Assembly: GCF_017114865.1 (NCBI RefSeq) | Contig: NZ_JADEYH010000001.1 | Span: forward strand, 496,001 to 560,000 | Direction of reading: 5' to 3' | Source of the DNA: Streptomyces verrucosisporus | Lineage (GTDB): Bacteria; Actinomycetota; Actinomycetes; Streptomycetales; Streptomycetaceae | Length of the DNA: 64,000 bases | Part shown: positions 8,420-16,988 of the stretch, in pieces | How positions within the stretch are numbered: the stretch's first letter is position 1 | Layout of the letters: the number at the start of each line of letters is the position of its first letter | Notes under the pieces: model-generated | What the model saw: the letters and a program-made list of their open reading frames with translations, nothing else | The model's database searches: none | Told to the model about the DNA's origin: nothing | Translations under genes and position numbers: made by a program

Positions 8420-8920
8420 GTGAAGCTTGACTCCATGTACCAGGACGTGATCCTGGACCACTACAAGCACCCGCACGGACGGGGGCTGCGCGAGGGCGAC
8501 GCCGAGGTGCACCACGTCAACCCGACGTGCGGCGACGAGATCACCCTGCGGGTGAGGATGGACGGCTCCACCGTCGCGGACGTCAGCTACGAGGGGCAGG
8601 GCTGCTCCATCAGCCAGGCCAGCGCCTCGGTGCTGAACGACCTGCTGGTCGGCAAGGATCTGACCGAGGCGCGCCGGGTCCAGGAGACCTTCCTGGAGCT
8701 GATGCAGTCCAAGGGCCGGATCGAGCCGGACGACGAGATGGAGGAGGTCCTGGAGGACGCGGTCGCGTTCGCCGGGGTCTCCAAGTACCCGGCACGCGTG
8801 AAGTGTGCCCTGCTGAGCTGGATGGCATGGAAGGACGCCACCGCCCAGGCCCTGGGCGACGGGTCCGCCGAGCACGCCGAGAAGAAGGCCGGGCAGAAGG
8901 CCGAGGAGAGGACCGCATGA
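8420..8920 (+). CDS. sufU: SufU, zinc-dependent sulfur transfer protein
   Basis: A 166-residue NifU/IscU-like protein. Three cysteines stand in NPTCGDE, EGQGCSISQAS and PARVKCALLSW, and there is the roughly 18-residue insertion that separates SufU from IscU. SufU accepts persulfide sulfur from SufS through ligand swapping at its zinc site. The GTG start at 8420 is supported by GAAGGTGA just upstream. The last 15 residues are a charged K/E/A tail. The stop overlaps the next gene's start by four bases. Confidence 0.94.
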   Translation: MKLDSMYQDVILDHYKHPHGRGLREGDAEVHHVNPTCGDEITLRVRMDGSTVADVSYEGQGCSISQASASVLNDLLVGKDLTEARRVQETFLELMQSKGRIEPDDEMEEVLEDAVAFAGVSKYPARVKCALLSWMAWKDATAQALGDGSAEHAEKKAGQKAEERTA

Positions 8921-9252
8921 GCGAGACGCCGACCACGACGAAGCCGGCGAGCGAGGACGAGGTCCGCGAGGCGCTGTACGACGTGGTGGACCCCGAGCTG
9001 GGCATCGACGTCGTCAACCTGGGCCTGATCTACGGCATCCACATCGACGACGACAACACCGCCACACTGGACATGACGCTGACGTCCGCGGCCTGCCCGC
9101 TGACCGACGTGATCGAGGACCAGGCGAAGTCGGCGACCGACGGCATCGTCAACGAACTGCGCATCAACTGGGTCTGGATGCCGCCGTGGGGTCCGGACAA
9201 GATCACCGATGAGGGCCGCGAGCAGCTGCGCGCACTCGGCTTCAACGTCTGA
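8917..9252 (+). CDS. sufT: SufT-like MIP18/DUF59 Fe-S assembly factor
   Basis: A 111-residue DUF59/MIP18 protein. The core EALYDVVDPELGIDVVNLGLIY and the conserved cysteine in TSAACPLTD are typical, as is the WMPPWGPDKI end region. The family helps mature Fe-S proteins in actinobacteria and often closes the suf operon. The ATG overlaps the sufU stop (ATGA). A perfect 16-base stem terminator follows. Confidence 0.9.
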   Translation: MSETPTTTKPASEDEVREALYDVVDPELGIDVVNLGLIYGIHIDDDNTATLDMTLTSAACPLTDVIEDQAKSATDGIVNELRINWVWMPPWGPDKITDEGREQLRALGFNV

Positions 9253-9303
9253 GGCACCGAACGCCCGAGGCATCGGGCCGGACCCCGGCGCCCAGCGCCT
9301 TCC

Positions 9304-9341
9304 CCGCCGGCCGGGGCCCCTCCGTGGGCCCCGGCCGGCGG
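9304..9341 (+). terminator. Terminator of the suf operon
   Basis: The arms 9304-9319 and 9326-9341 form a perfect 16-base GC-rich stem with the 6-base loop CTCCGT, 51 bases after the sufT stop. No U-tract is present, typical of Streptomyces terminators. Confidence 0.85.
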
Positions 9342-9421
9342 CGTGTGCGCGCCCGGCCGGAGGAGTGCGCAGGCGACGGGGCGGTCGGCGGCCCCTGCGC
9401 ACCGCTGCGTAGCCTCGGCAC

Positions 9422-9742
9422 ATGGCGTATCTGATGCTGGCCTGCGCGATCCTGGCCGAGGTGCTGGCGACCACCTCGATGAAGTACAGCGACGGTTTCA
9501 CCCGGCTGTGGCCCACCCTGGGCACCGCCGCCGGATACCTCGTCGCGTTCGCCCTGCTCGCGCAGACGCTCAAGACCATGTCGGTCGGCACCGCGTACGC
9601 GATCTGGTCGGGGGTCGGCACCGCCGCCATCGCCGTGATCGGCATGGTCTTCATCGGCGAAGCGGTCAACGCCGCCAGAATCACCGGGATCCTCCTGGTC
9701 GTCGCCGGAGTTGTGGTCCTCAACCTCGGCGGCGGCCACTGA
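9422..9742 (+). CDS. Small multidrug resistance (SMR) efflux protein
   Basis: A 106-residue, four-helix membrane protein. The conserved glutamate of helix 1 is in ACAILAEVLATTSMKYSDGFTRL (residue 13 by count), and helix 3 has the family motif VGTAYAIWSGVGTAAIAVIGM. These features place it with QacE/EmrE rather than SugE/Gdx, though the split is subtle. It works as a proton-coupled dimer exporting cationic compounds. It stands alone between the suf terminator and the sigma factor gene. Start ATG at 9422. Confidence 0.9.
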   Translation: MAYLMLACAILAEVLATTSMKYSDGFTRLWPTLGTAAGYLVAFALLAQTLKTMSVGTAYAIWSGVGTAAIAVIGMVFIGEAVNAARITGILLVVAGVVVLNLGGGH

Positions 9743-9855
9743 CGGCACCGCCGCGAAGCCGTCCGAAGCCGTCCCGAAGTCACCGTGAACCCCCTCGCCC
9801 CCGTCGGGCAACAACAGGTGACGGACCACCCACACGGCAGAGACGGGGGAACTTC

Positions 9856-10458
9856 ATGGCCGATCCACCGGCGGACGACGCCGCCATCATCGACGACTCC
9901 AGAGAACGGCCCGAGGTCTTCGCGCGCCTTTACGACCGGCACGCCGCCGACATCCACCGCTATGTGGCGCGGCGGCTGGGCGACGGGATGGCGGACGACC
10001 TCACGGCGGAGACCTTCCTCATAGCCTTCGGGCAGCGTTCCCGCTACGACACCGACCGGCCCGGGGCCCGGCCCTGGCTGTACGGCATCGCAGCCAACCT
10101 CATCGGCAGGCACCGCCGCCAGGAGGTCCGCTCCCTGCGTGCCCTCGCCCGCACCGGGCGGGACCGGGTCGCCGACTCCTGGACGGACTGGGTGGACGGC
10201 GCCGACAGCCGGATGGCCGCCCAGGCCGCCTCCGGCCCCCTGGCCGCCGCGCTCGCCGGGCTCTCCGCCGCGGACCGGCACGTACTGCTCCTGGTGGCCT
10301 GGGCCGACCTGACCTACCAGGAGGTCGCCGACGCGCTGGACATCCCCGTCGGCACGGTCCGCTCACGACTCAACCGGGCCCGCCGCAAGGTGCGCACCGC
10401 GCTCGGCGGAGATCCGACTCTGGCCCGCGAGACAGCGGAGGTGTCCAGCCATGGATGA
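9856..10458 (+). CDS. ECF-type RNA polymerase sigma factor
   Basis: A 200-residue sigma-70 family protein with region 2 at about residues 18-90 (FARLYDRHAADIHRYVARRLG, DDLTAETFLIAF) and region 4 at about 135-185 (LSAADRHVLLLVAWADLTYQEVADAL, GTVRSRLNRARRKVR). No other domain is present, so it is a compact ECF sigma. Start ATG at 9856 has GGGGA seven bases upstream; homology begins there. The following gene overlaps by eight bases and is its likely partner. The target promoters are not visible. Confidence 0.9.
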   Translation: MADPPADDAAIIDDSRERPEVFARLYDRHAADIHRYVARRLGDGMADDLTAETFLIAFGQRSRYDTDRPGARPWLYGIAANLIGRHRRQEVRSLRALARTGRDRVADSWTDWVDGADSRMAAQAASGPLAAALAGLSAADRHVLLLVAWADLTYQEVADALDIPVGTVRSRLNRARRKVRTALGGDPTLARETAEVSSHG

Positions 10459-11437
10459 GATGACCCGGGTGCGCGACTTCCGCGCCGACGCCCCGACCCC
10501 CGACCGGGCTCGCCTCGCCCCCGGACGGCAGCGGCTGCTGGACGCGGCGGGACACCGGGCCCGTCCCCGGCGGCTGCGGGCCGACTGGAGGCTGGCCGTC
10601 GCCGGCGCGGCCGTCGCGGTCACCGCGGCGGCGCTCGCCGGAAGCCAGCTGGTGGGTGGAGGCGCCGACACCGCCGCGCCTCCGGCCGCCTCCTCGGTCC
10701 GGCCGCACGCGGACCTGGCGGACGCGGCCACCGTGCTGCGGCGCGCCGCCGACACCGTCGAGCAGCTTCCCGACCCCGAGCCCCGCGACGGCCAGTGGAC
10801 CTACATCAAGACCCGGCAGGGGGCGGCGGAGAACGGGGGCTACCAGGAGCCCAGCACCCAGGAGAGCTGGTACCGCTACGACGACCCCGAGTTCGAGAAC
10901 TGGAAGGAGGGCGACGACCACTCCCCGCGCGAGCGCTTCCGCTTCCTGGCCTCCCTGCCCGAGGACCCGGAGAAGGTGCTGGAGAGAATCCGCTGGTTCT
11001 ACCCCTCCAACGGGGCCAGGCCCTCCGACGACGCGCCGGAGGCGCCCGACGACGCGCACCACTACCGGGCGGCCGGCGTGCTCATCAAGTCCTACCCGAT
11101 GGCGCACCAGGGGCTGGCCAGGCTCTACCGGGCCCTGGCGACGGTCGACGGGGTGAAGGTGGTGGACCACCTGGTGGAGGACGCTGCCGGACGGGACGCC
11201 ATCGCCCTGTACTTCGAGGACGGCGGGAAGGGACCGGCCGGATTCCCCGCGACCAGGGACCTGCTGCTGATCGACCCGACCACCTACACCTACCTCGGGA
11301 CACGGTCGACTGTGGCCGAGGATTTCTCCGAGGAACTCCCGGACGGTACCGAGCACGGGATGAGGGAGGGGCAGGTCCTGTGGGACACCGCCATCCTGCG
11401 CACCGCCCTCGTCGACGCCGAGGGGCGGCGCCCCTGA
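10451..11437 (+). CDS. CU044_5270-family single-pass membrane protein, partner of the ECF sigma factor
   Basis: A 328-residue protein. The cytoplasmic N-terminus (about 45 residues, basic, MDEMTRVRDFRADAPTP) is followed by one membrane helix at about 48-68 and a long extracytoplasmic domain rich in W, Y, D and E. This layout and its 8-base overlap with a sigma factor gene match the actinobacterial CU044_5270 family. An anti-sigma or signal-receiving role is inferred from position; the N-terminus lacks the zinc-binding HxxxCxxC of ZAS anti-sigma factors. Confidence 0.75.
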   Translation: MDEMTRVRDFRADAPTPDRARLAPGRQRLLDAAGHRARPRRLRADWRLAVAGAAVAVTAAALAGSQLVGGGADTAAPPAASSVRPHADLADAATVLRRAADTVEQLPDPEPRDGQWTYIKTRQGAAENGGYQEPSTQESWYRYDDPEFENWKEGDDHSPRERFRFLASLPEDPEKVLERIRWFYPSNGARPSDDAPEAPDDAHHYRAAGVLIKSYPMAHQGLARLYRALATVDGVKVVDHLVEDAAGRDAIALYFEDGGKGPAGFPATRDLLLIDPTTYTYLGTRSTVAEDFSEELPDGTEHGMREGQVLWDTAILRTALVDAEGRRP

Positions 11438-11515
11438 GCAGACGCCCCTGAGCAGACGCCTTCGATCCGGCGCCCGCTGGACACGGCGCCGACCGGACAC
11501 GGCGGCGCACGAGCG

Positions 11516-11553
11516 CTGCGGCAGCCCGCCCACGGGGTGGCGGGCTGCCGCAG
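11516..11553 (+). terminator. Terminator after the sigma factor pair
   Basis: A perfect 15-base stem (11516-11530 with 11539-11553, CTGCGGCAGCCCGCC and its complement) with an 8-base loop lies about 80 bases after the stop. Confidence 0.8.
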
Positions 11554-11679
11554 TGCGCCGGAAACCGGGCCGCGGGAGGGCACGGACGGCGGGAGGAACG
11601 GCGCGCGGAGGAAGGCCGTACGCGTCCGGCCGGTGGGACCGGTTCGCGCTCGCGGAAGGTGTCCGGTTAGCGTTTGGCC

Positions 11680-12678
11680 ATGACCGAAGCACCCGCATCC
11701 GCACCCCGTACGACCGGCGCGATCGCCGCCGGACTGGCCACCGTCGCGCTGGAGGGGGGAGCCGTCCTCGACACCTGGTTCCCCGCGCCCGAGCTGACCG
11801 AGGCACCCGGCCCCGCCGGCACCGAGCGGCTGAGCGCCGAGCGCGCCGCCGAGCTGCTGGGCGACGCCGCGCCGCAGGCCCTGGGCCCGGACCGGGTCCG
11901 CGGAGTGGAGGTCATCGCCGTCCGCACCGCCATCGCCTCGCTGGACGACAAGCCTCTGGACGCGCACGACGCCTATCTGCGGCTGCACCTGCTCAGCCAC
12001 CGCCTGGTGAGGCCGCACGGCCAGAACCTGGACGGGATCTTCGGCCTGCTCGCCAACGTTGCCTGGACCAGCCTCGGCCCCGTCCCCGTCGAGAGGGTCG
12101 AGCAGGTCCGCCTCGCCGCCCGCGCCGAGGGCAGGCAGCTCACGGTCACCAGCGTCGACAAGTTCCCCCGCATGACCGACTACGTCATCCCCAAGGGCGT
12201 GCGCATCGGCGACGCCGACCGGGTGCGCCTGGGCGCTCACCTCGCCTCCGGCACCACCGTGATGCACGAGGGATTCGTCAACTTCAACGCCGGGACGCTG
12301 GGCACCTCCATGGTCGAGGGCCGCATCAGCGCGGGCGTGGTCGTCGAGGACGGCTCCGACATCGGCGGCGGCGCCTCGATCATGGGCACCCTCTCCGGCG
12401 GCGGCAAGCAGACCATCTCCATCGGCCGGCGCTGCCTGCTGGGCGCCGAGGCCGGAATCGGCATCTCGCTGGGCGACGACTGCATCGTCGAGGCGGGCCT
12501 CTACCTGACGGCCGGCACCCGCGTCACCCTGCCCGACGGCGAGGTCGTCAAGGCGCTGGAGATGTCCGGCGCGAACAACCTCCTGTTCCGCCGCAACTCC
12601 ACCACCGGAGCCGTCGAGGCCCTCCAGCGCTCCGGCTCCTGGGGCGGTCTGAACGAGGCCCTGCACAGCCACAACTGA
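11680..12678 (+). CDS. dapD: Tetrahydrodipicolinate N-succinyltransferase (DapD)
   Basis: A 332-residue acyltransferase with an actinobacterial N-terminal domain and a left-handed beta-helix in the second half (hexapeptide repeats from about residue 165: [56 protein letters not shown] in outline). It succinylates tetrahydrodipicolinate in the DAP/lysine branch needed for peptidoglycan. [11 protein letters not shown] at 11680 is preferred over a TTG two codons earlier. It is monocistronic, with a hairpin on each side. Confidence 0.94.
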   Translation: MTEAPASAPRTTGAIAAGLATVALEGGAVLDTWFPAPELTEAPGPAGTERLSAERAAELLGDAAPQALGPDRVRGVEVIAVRTAIASLDDKPLDAHDAYLRLHLLSHRLVRPHGQNLDGIFGLLANVAWTSLGPVPVERVEQVRLAARAEGRQLTVTSVDKFPRMTDYVIPKGVRIGDADRVRLGAHLASGTTVMHEGFVNFNAGTLGTSMVEGRISAGVVVEDGSDIGGGASIMGTLSGGGKQTISIGRRCLLGAEAGIGISLGDDCIVEAGLYLTAGTRVTLPDGEVVKALEMSGANNLLFRRNSTTGAVEALQRSGSWGGLNEALHSHN

Positions 12679-12715
12679 CGCCGCACCGGGTACACCCCCG
12701 GTGCCGGGGACCGGC

Positions 12716-12748
12716 CGGGCCCGCCGCCCCCACCGGGTGGCGGGCCCG
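12716..12748 (+). terminator. Terminator after dapD
   Basis: A 10-base perfect stem CGGGCCCGCC (12716-12725) pairs with 12739-12748 around a 13-base loop, 37 bases after the dapD stop and 16 bases before the next start. Confidence 0.65.
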
Positions 12749-12763
12749 TTACGCTGTCCGGTC

Positions 12764-13612
12764 ATGAGCGATCTCATGACCGGAGCGCGGTACCTGTGGC
12801 AGGGGCAGAAGTGGGTCCTGCGCAACGGACGGTGGTTCGGCTTCGGGCTGCTGCCCGCGCTCATCACCCTGGTGCTCTACGCGGCGGCTCTGATCGTCCT
12901 CGGCTTCTGGGCCGACGACCTGGCCGCCTGGGCCACGCCGTTCGCCGACGACTGGTCCTCGCCCTGGGCCGGGCTGCTGCGCGGCACCTTCACCGTGCTG
13001 CTGTTCGCCGGCGGCCTGCTGATGGCGGTGCTCACCTTCACCGCCGTCACCCTGCTGATCGGCGACCCCTTCTACGAGTCCCTGTCGGAGAAGGTCGAGG
13101 AGTCCGAGGGCGGCTGTCCCGAGGGCCCGGACGTCTCGCTGCTGCGCGGGCTGTGGATCTCCCTGCGCGACAGCCTCTACGTACTGGTACGGGCCCTGGC
13201 CTTCGGCGTGGTGCTGTTCCTGCTCGGCTTCGTGCCCGTCGCCGGCCAGACCGTCGTCCCCGTCCTCGGCCTCCTCGTCTCGGGGTTCTTCCTGACGCTG
13301 GAACTCACCTCGGTCGCCATGCAGCGCCGTGACATCCCCGTCCGCGAGCGGCTGCGGATGCTGCGCGGACGCAAGGCACTCGCGGTCGGCTTCGGGGCGC
13401 CGCTGGCACTGTGCTTCCTGGTGCCGCTGGTCGCGGTCCTGCTGATGCCGGGCGCGGTCGCGGGCGCCGCCCTCCTGGTACGTGATCTGACGGACGCGCC
13501 CGCGGACGGACAGCCGGCCGCGGGGGAGCCGCGGGGGCCTCACGGGCCGCAGGGGATGTGGGCCGAGCCGGGCCACCAAGGCGGACCCGCCGGTCCGGCC
13601 GGACCGGCCTGA
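12764..13612 (+). CDS. EI24-domain membrane protein (CysZ/EI24 family)
   Basis: A 282-residue membrane protein with about six helices. The start MSDLMTGARYLWQGQKWVL and the stretch LIGDPFYESLSEKVEE are the EI24/CysZ family signature. Relatives include CysZ (sulfate uptake); in actinobacteria the role is unknown. The last 40 residues are a G/P/A-rich tail (HQGGPAGPAGPA) whose codons contain a perfect 20-base palindrome (13589-13608), so coding sequence and terminator appear to overlap. The convergent DapA-like gene ends 25 bases later. Confidence 0.85.
   Translation: MSDLMTGARYLWQGQKWVLRNGRWFGFGLLPALITLVLYAAALIVLGFWADDLAAWATPFADDWSSPWAGLLRGTFTVLLFAGGLLMAVLTFTAVTLLIGDPFYESLSEKVEESEGGCPEGPDVSLLRGLWISLRDSLYVLVRALAFGVVLFLLGFVPVAGQTVVPVLGLLVSGFFLTLELTSVAMQRRDIPVRERLRMLRGRKALAVGFGAPLALCFLVPLVAVLLMPGAVAGAALLVRDLTDAPADGQPAAGEPRGPHGPQGMWAEPGHQGGPAGPAGPA
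13589..13608. terminator. Palindrome inside the 3' end of the EI24 gene, possible bidirectional terminator
   Basis: GCCGGTCCGGCCGGACCGGC is a perfect 20-base palindrome encoding part of the PAGPAGPA tail, ending two bases before the stop codon. With only 25 bases between the convergent stops, it is the best terminator candidate for both genes. Confidence 0.45.
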
Positions 13613-13637
13613 TCACGTCCGGGGCCGCCGGGCCGTA

Positions 13638-14531
13638 TCACCGGGACAGCGCCGCCCTGAGGGCTTCGGCCAGCCGCGCGGTCAGCGCCTCGTCGGCCGG
13701 CAGCAGCGGTGGGCGCACCGGCCCGCCCGGCAGCCCCGCCGCGGCGAACAGCGCCTTGACCGACACCGCGCCGGGCACCTGGGACGTCATCGCGTCGACC
13801 AGCGGCACCAGGGCCTGGTGGCGCCGGGCGGCCCCGGCGTGGTCGCCGGCGTCGAAGGCGTCCAGGACGCCGCGCACCGCGGGCCCCGCCACGTTGGCGA
13901 CCGTGCTCACACAGCCGTGGGCGCCGATCGCGCGCAGCGGCAGGGTCGTCTCGTCGCAGCCGGAGTAGTGGACCAGCCCGGTGGAGCCCAGCACCCTCGC
14001 CGTCTTCATCAGGTCGCGGCCGCAGTCCTCGACCGCGCGGATGCGCGGGTGCTCGGCGAGCCGCGTCAGCGTCTCCACCGTCAGCGCGGTGCCCGCCCCG
14101 GTGCGGTCGGGGACGTCGTGGAGCATCACCGGCAGGGCGGTGGCGTCGGCGACGGTGGCCAGATGGCGGGCGACGGCCTCCTGGGCGGGGTGGGAGCAGT
14201 ACGGCGTGACGACCAGCAGGCCGTGGGCACCGGCCTCCTCGGCGGCCCGCGCCAGTTCCGCCGAGTGCCGGGTGTCGGCGGACCCGACCCCGGCGACGAT
14301 CCGGGCCCGGTCGCCGACCTCGTCGGCCACGGCCCGTACCAGTGCTGTCTTCTCGTCGCCGGAGGTGGTCGGCGACTCGCCGGCGGTGCCGCTGAGCACC
14401 AGGGCGTCGCAGCCGGCCCGGTCCACCAGATGGGCGGCCAGCCGCCGGGCGCCGGGGAGGTCCAGCGCGCCGGAGGAGTCGAACGGGGTGATCATGGCGG
14501 CGGCGACGCGGCCGAAGGGGGAGTCGGGCAT
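13638..14531 (-). CDS. DapA-fold protein lacking the catalytic residues of dihydrodipicolinate synthase
   Basis: A 297-residue (beta/alpha)8 protein that aligns along its length with DapA: MITPFDSSGALD, GTAGES (usual GTTGE), TPYCSHPAQE (TPYYNRPSQE), MLHDVPDRTG (ILYNVPSRTG), RIRAVEDCGRDL (NIIGIKEATGNL), and ANVA near the end. Relative to E. coli numbering, Thr45 is Ala50, Tyr107 is Cys112, Tyr133 is His138 and the Schiff-base Lys161 is Glu168; Thr44 and Arg138 remain. Without the lysine it cannot use the normal aldolase chemistry. The reading frame is intact, so it is a diverged paralogue. The true lysine-pathway dapA is presumably elsewhere. Confidence 0.85.
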   Translation of the reverse strand: MPDSPFGRVAAAMITPFDSSGALDLPGARRLAAHLVDRAGCDALVLSGTAGESPTTSGDEKTALVRAVADEVGDRARIVAGVGSADTRHSAELARAAEEAGAHGLLVVTPYCSHPAQEAVARHLATVADATALPVMLHDVPDRTGAGTALTVETLTRLAEHPRIRAVEDCGRDLMKTARVLGSTGLVHYSGCDETTLPLRAIGAHGCVSTVANVAGPAVRGVLDAFDAGDHAGAARRHQALVPLVDAMTSQVPGAVSVKALFAAAGLPGGPVRPPLLPADEALTARLAEALRAALSR

Positions 14532-14590
14532 GGGGGCGAGTCTGGCCCACGCCGAAGCGGCCGGTCCAACCGGCCGTCCGACCGTTCCGG

Positions 14591-14803
14591 TCAGCGGTCG
14601 CCCCGGCCCGAGGCGCGTTCCCGGGGGAAGCCCCGGGTGTGCGGCACGAGGTCGGCGAGGGTGCCCGTCATGTCGACCGCCTCGCCGAAGTCGACGGTGA
14701 GGTGGCTGCTGTACTCGCCCTCCCTGGGCCGGGTGAACAGGTGGCACCGTGCGGTGTACGGATCGACGATCAGACGGGCGGGGACCCCGGCGGCGGCGTA
14801 CGC
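14591..14803 (-). pseudogene. Remnant of a Uma2-family endonuclease gene (3' end only)
   Basis: The frame encodes GVPARLIVDPYTARCHLF, then TRPREGEYSSHLTVDFGE and a tail ending near PHTRGFPRE. This is the C-terminal third of the Uma2 (DUF820) proteins common in Streptomyces; LIVDP carries one catalytic aspartate of that PD-(D/E)XK fold. The N-terminal two thirds, with the rest of the active site, are absent: upstream lies a terminator hairpin and then the nuclease gene. There is no sensible start codon in the homologous part. A deletion remnant is the simplest reading. Confidence 0.7.
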
Positions 14804-14821
14804 CCCGCGCGGCGGAACGCG

Positions 14822-14866
14822 CCGGCCGTGCCGCCCGCCCGGAAAGCGGGCGGGCGGCACGGCCGG
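14822..14866 (-). terminator. Terminator of the secreted nuclease gene
   Basis: A perfect 20-base stem (14822-14841 with 14847-14866) with loop GAAAG lies 22 bases after the nuclease stop. It is one of the strongest hairpins in the window and marks the edge of the Uma2 remnant. Confidence 0.85.
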
Positions 14867-14887
14867 TCCCCACGGGGACGCCCCGCC

Positions 14888-16714
14888 TCAGGGACGGAAG
14901 CGGATCACCTGGGGGTCGTGGTCGCTCGCCTGGTCGGCGAACTCCGCGTTGACGTGCACGATGTCGTAGTCGAAGCGGCGGATGCCCGGGGAGACCAGGG
15001 TCTGGTCCAGCACCTGGGCGTTGCCGTCGTAGACGTAGGTGTAGCGCTCGTCCTCGGGCAGCGAGAGCACCGCGCTGCGCAGCGCGCCGCCCGCGGTCAG
15101 CTCGCGGGTGGTGGCGGAGAACTCGAAGTCGTTGATGTCGCCGAGGACGACGACGTTCGCCTTCCGCTGCACCGCCAGCACCTGCCGCACGAAGTGGTTG
15201 ACCACCCTCGCCTGCGCGGTGCGCTGGACCTCGGAGGAGCGCTCGGGCGGCTGGACGGCCGCGTGCAGGGACTGGTCGCCGCCCTTGGAGGCGAAGTGGT
15301 TGGCGACCACGATGACGGTGCGGCCGCGGAAGCGGAACTCGCCGGCCAGCGGCTTGCGGCTGTCCTCCCAGGCCGTGTCGTTCGGCGCGACGCGGGCGGG
15401 GGAGTGGGTGAGTACGGCCCGGCCGCGCTCGCGCTCCACGCCGACCGCGGTGGTGGCGTCGCCGCCGGGGCGGTCGACGAAGGAGACCCGCCCGGGGTCG
15501 AAGAGGAAGACGTTGCGGATGTTGCCGCCGGGCTGGCCGCCATCGGCGTCGTCGACGGGATCGACGGTGCGCCACTCGTAGCGCGGACCGCCCGCGGCCG
15601 CGATGGCGTCGGTGAACTTCGCGAGCGTGGCGTCGGCGGAGACCACCTCGTCGTTCACCGGGCCGTTGTCGTCCTGGATCTCCTCCAGGGCGATGATGTC
15701 GGGGGAGGCGAGGTTCTCCACCACGCCCCGCGCCAGCCGGTCGAACTTCTCCTGGTCGTTGCCGGGGTGGAGGTTCTCAACGTTGTAGGTGGCCACGGCC
15801 AGTTCGCCGCGGCGCTGGGCGCGGGTGCGCTCGCGCTCCAGGCCGCGGTCCTCGACCTCGCCCAGCTCGCGGGCGGCCACCAGGTAGCCGCCGTACTGCT
15901 CGTAGTCCAGCGGGCCGGTGGTGGCGCCGGCCAGCACGTCGCCGGTGTTCGCGGTGGGGAAGGGCTCCTGGGCCGACGGGACGAGCGACTCGACCTTGAG
16001 CCGGCCGGAGTTCTGCTCGTCGTAGCCGCCGTAGACGGTGCCGCCGCGCGCCGAGGGGTTCTGCTCCGGCCTGACGGTCACCCACAGTTCGGCGTACCGG
16101 GTGCTGGGGCCGGCCACGCGGGCGTCGCGGATCTGTACGTTCATGCCCTCCAGGGACTCGTACAGGTCCAGTGCGTAGGTGCCGGGGCGCAGTCGAAGCC
16201 CCTCGATGCTCCCGTCCGCGGCCGGGTCGCCCTGGGGCGCGTACGCCTCGGGGACGGAGGCGGAGTCCAGGACCACCGGGGTGGGCAGCCGGTTGCCGGA
16301 GGAGACGACGGTCACCTGGGGGCGGGATATCTGGGTGAGGGTCTGGTTGCCCGAGGAGTTGCCGCCGGGGCGGTACTCGGTGACCGTGCCCGAGACGCTC
16401 ACCAGGTCGCCGACGGCCACCTGGGGGACGGAGCCGGTGTAGACGAAGAGGCCCTCGCTGGTGGCCGGGTCCCCGTCGGGGGCGGTGTCCTGTATCCAGA
16501 AGCCGCGCGAGCCGTAGGTGCGCACGCCGGTGACGACGCCGGAGACCTGGGAGACCCGCTCGCCGGCCAGCGGGGAGAGGCGGGTGGTGCCCTGGACGTC
16601 GTGGATGCGGACCGTGTCGGCCGGCTCCGCCGCCGAGGCGGGGACGGCCAGCAGCGTCGAGGTCAGGGCTGCGACGGTGAGTGCGGCGGTACGGGCCGCC
16701 TGGGATCTGCTCAA
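14888..16714 (-). CDS. Secreted endonuclease/exonuclease/phosphatase-family nuclease (ExeM/NucH-like)
   Basis: A 608-residue secreted protein. The signal peptide MSRSQAARTAALTVAALTS...PASA is cleaved after about residue 28. An OB-like domain follows (about 40-250: VSGVVTGVRTYGSRGFWIQD). The catalytic EEP domain (about 310-608) has ATYNVENLHPG, ALEEIQD (metal-binding Glu), the general acid region VVANHFASKGGDQ, LGDINDFEFS and the final SDHDPQVIRF. It should cleave extracellular DNA, perhaps for phosphate or biofilm turnover. It is monocistronic with a strong terminator. Confidence 0.9.
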   Translation of the reverse strand: MSRSQAARTAALTVAALTSTLLAVPASAAEPADTVRIHDVQGTTRLSPLAGERVSQVSGVVTGVRTYGSRGFWIQDTAPDGDPATSEGLFVYTGSVPQVAVGDLVSVSGTVTEYRPGGNSSGNQTLTQISRPQVTVVSSGNRLPTPVVLDSASVPEAYAPQGDPAADGSIEGLRLRPGTYALDLYESLEGMNVQIRDARVAGPSTRYAELWVTVRPEQNPSARGGTVYGGYDEQNSGRLKVESLVPSAQEPFPTANTGDVLAGATTGPLDYEQYGGYLVAARELGEVEDRGLERERTRAQRRGELAVATYNVENLHPGNDQEKFDRLARGVVENLASPDIIALEEIQDDNGPVNDEVVSADATLAKFTDAIAAAGGPRYEWRTVDPVDDADGGQPGGNIRNVFLFDPGRVSFVDRPGGDATTAVGVERERGRAVLTHSPARVAPNDTAWEDSRKPLAGEFRFRGRTVIVVANHFASKGGDQSLHAAVQPPERSSEVQRTAQARVVNHFVRQVLAVQRKANVVVLGDINDFEFSATTRELTAGGALRSAVLSLPEDERYTYVYDGNAQVLDQTLVSPGIRRFDYDIVHVNAEFADQASDHDPQVIRFRP

Positions 16715-16988
16715 GGGGTCCCTCCGGGACGGTGCTGTGGGAGCCGGACGTGCTGGACGCGCCGGGCGGGAAGCCGAAGTGCGGTGCCGGGAGGCCGGTG
16801 ACGCCGCCCGTGGTTCGCACTGTTCGGTTTCTACGCGCGTAACGTGCCGCTCTGGTCAGGTGCTTGTCAAGCGGCTGCCGGTGTACGCGGGCGGAAGGGC
16901 CGGTGAACCCGACGGCGGGCACGGAAGCCGTCTACGCTGGGGCGGCGATCACAACGCCCGCCTCATCGAATCGAGGAGCGCCTCCCCC

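Noticed and set aside
13638..14531. Annotation as lysine-pathway dapA because it lies near dapD
   Set aside because: The Schiff-base lysine and two tyrosines are replaced, so the enzyme cannot be assigned that reaction.
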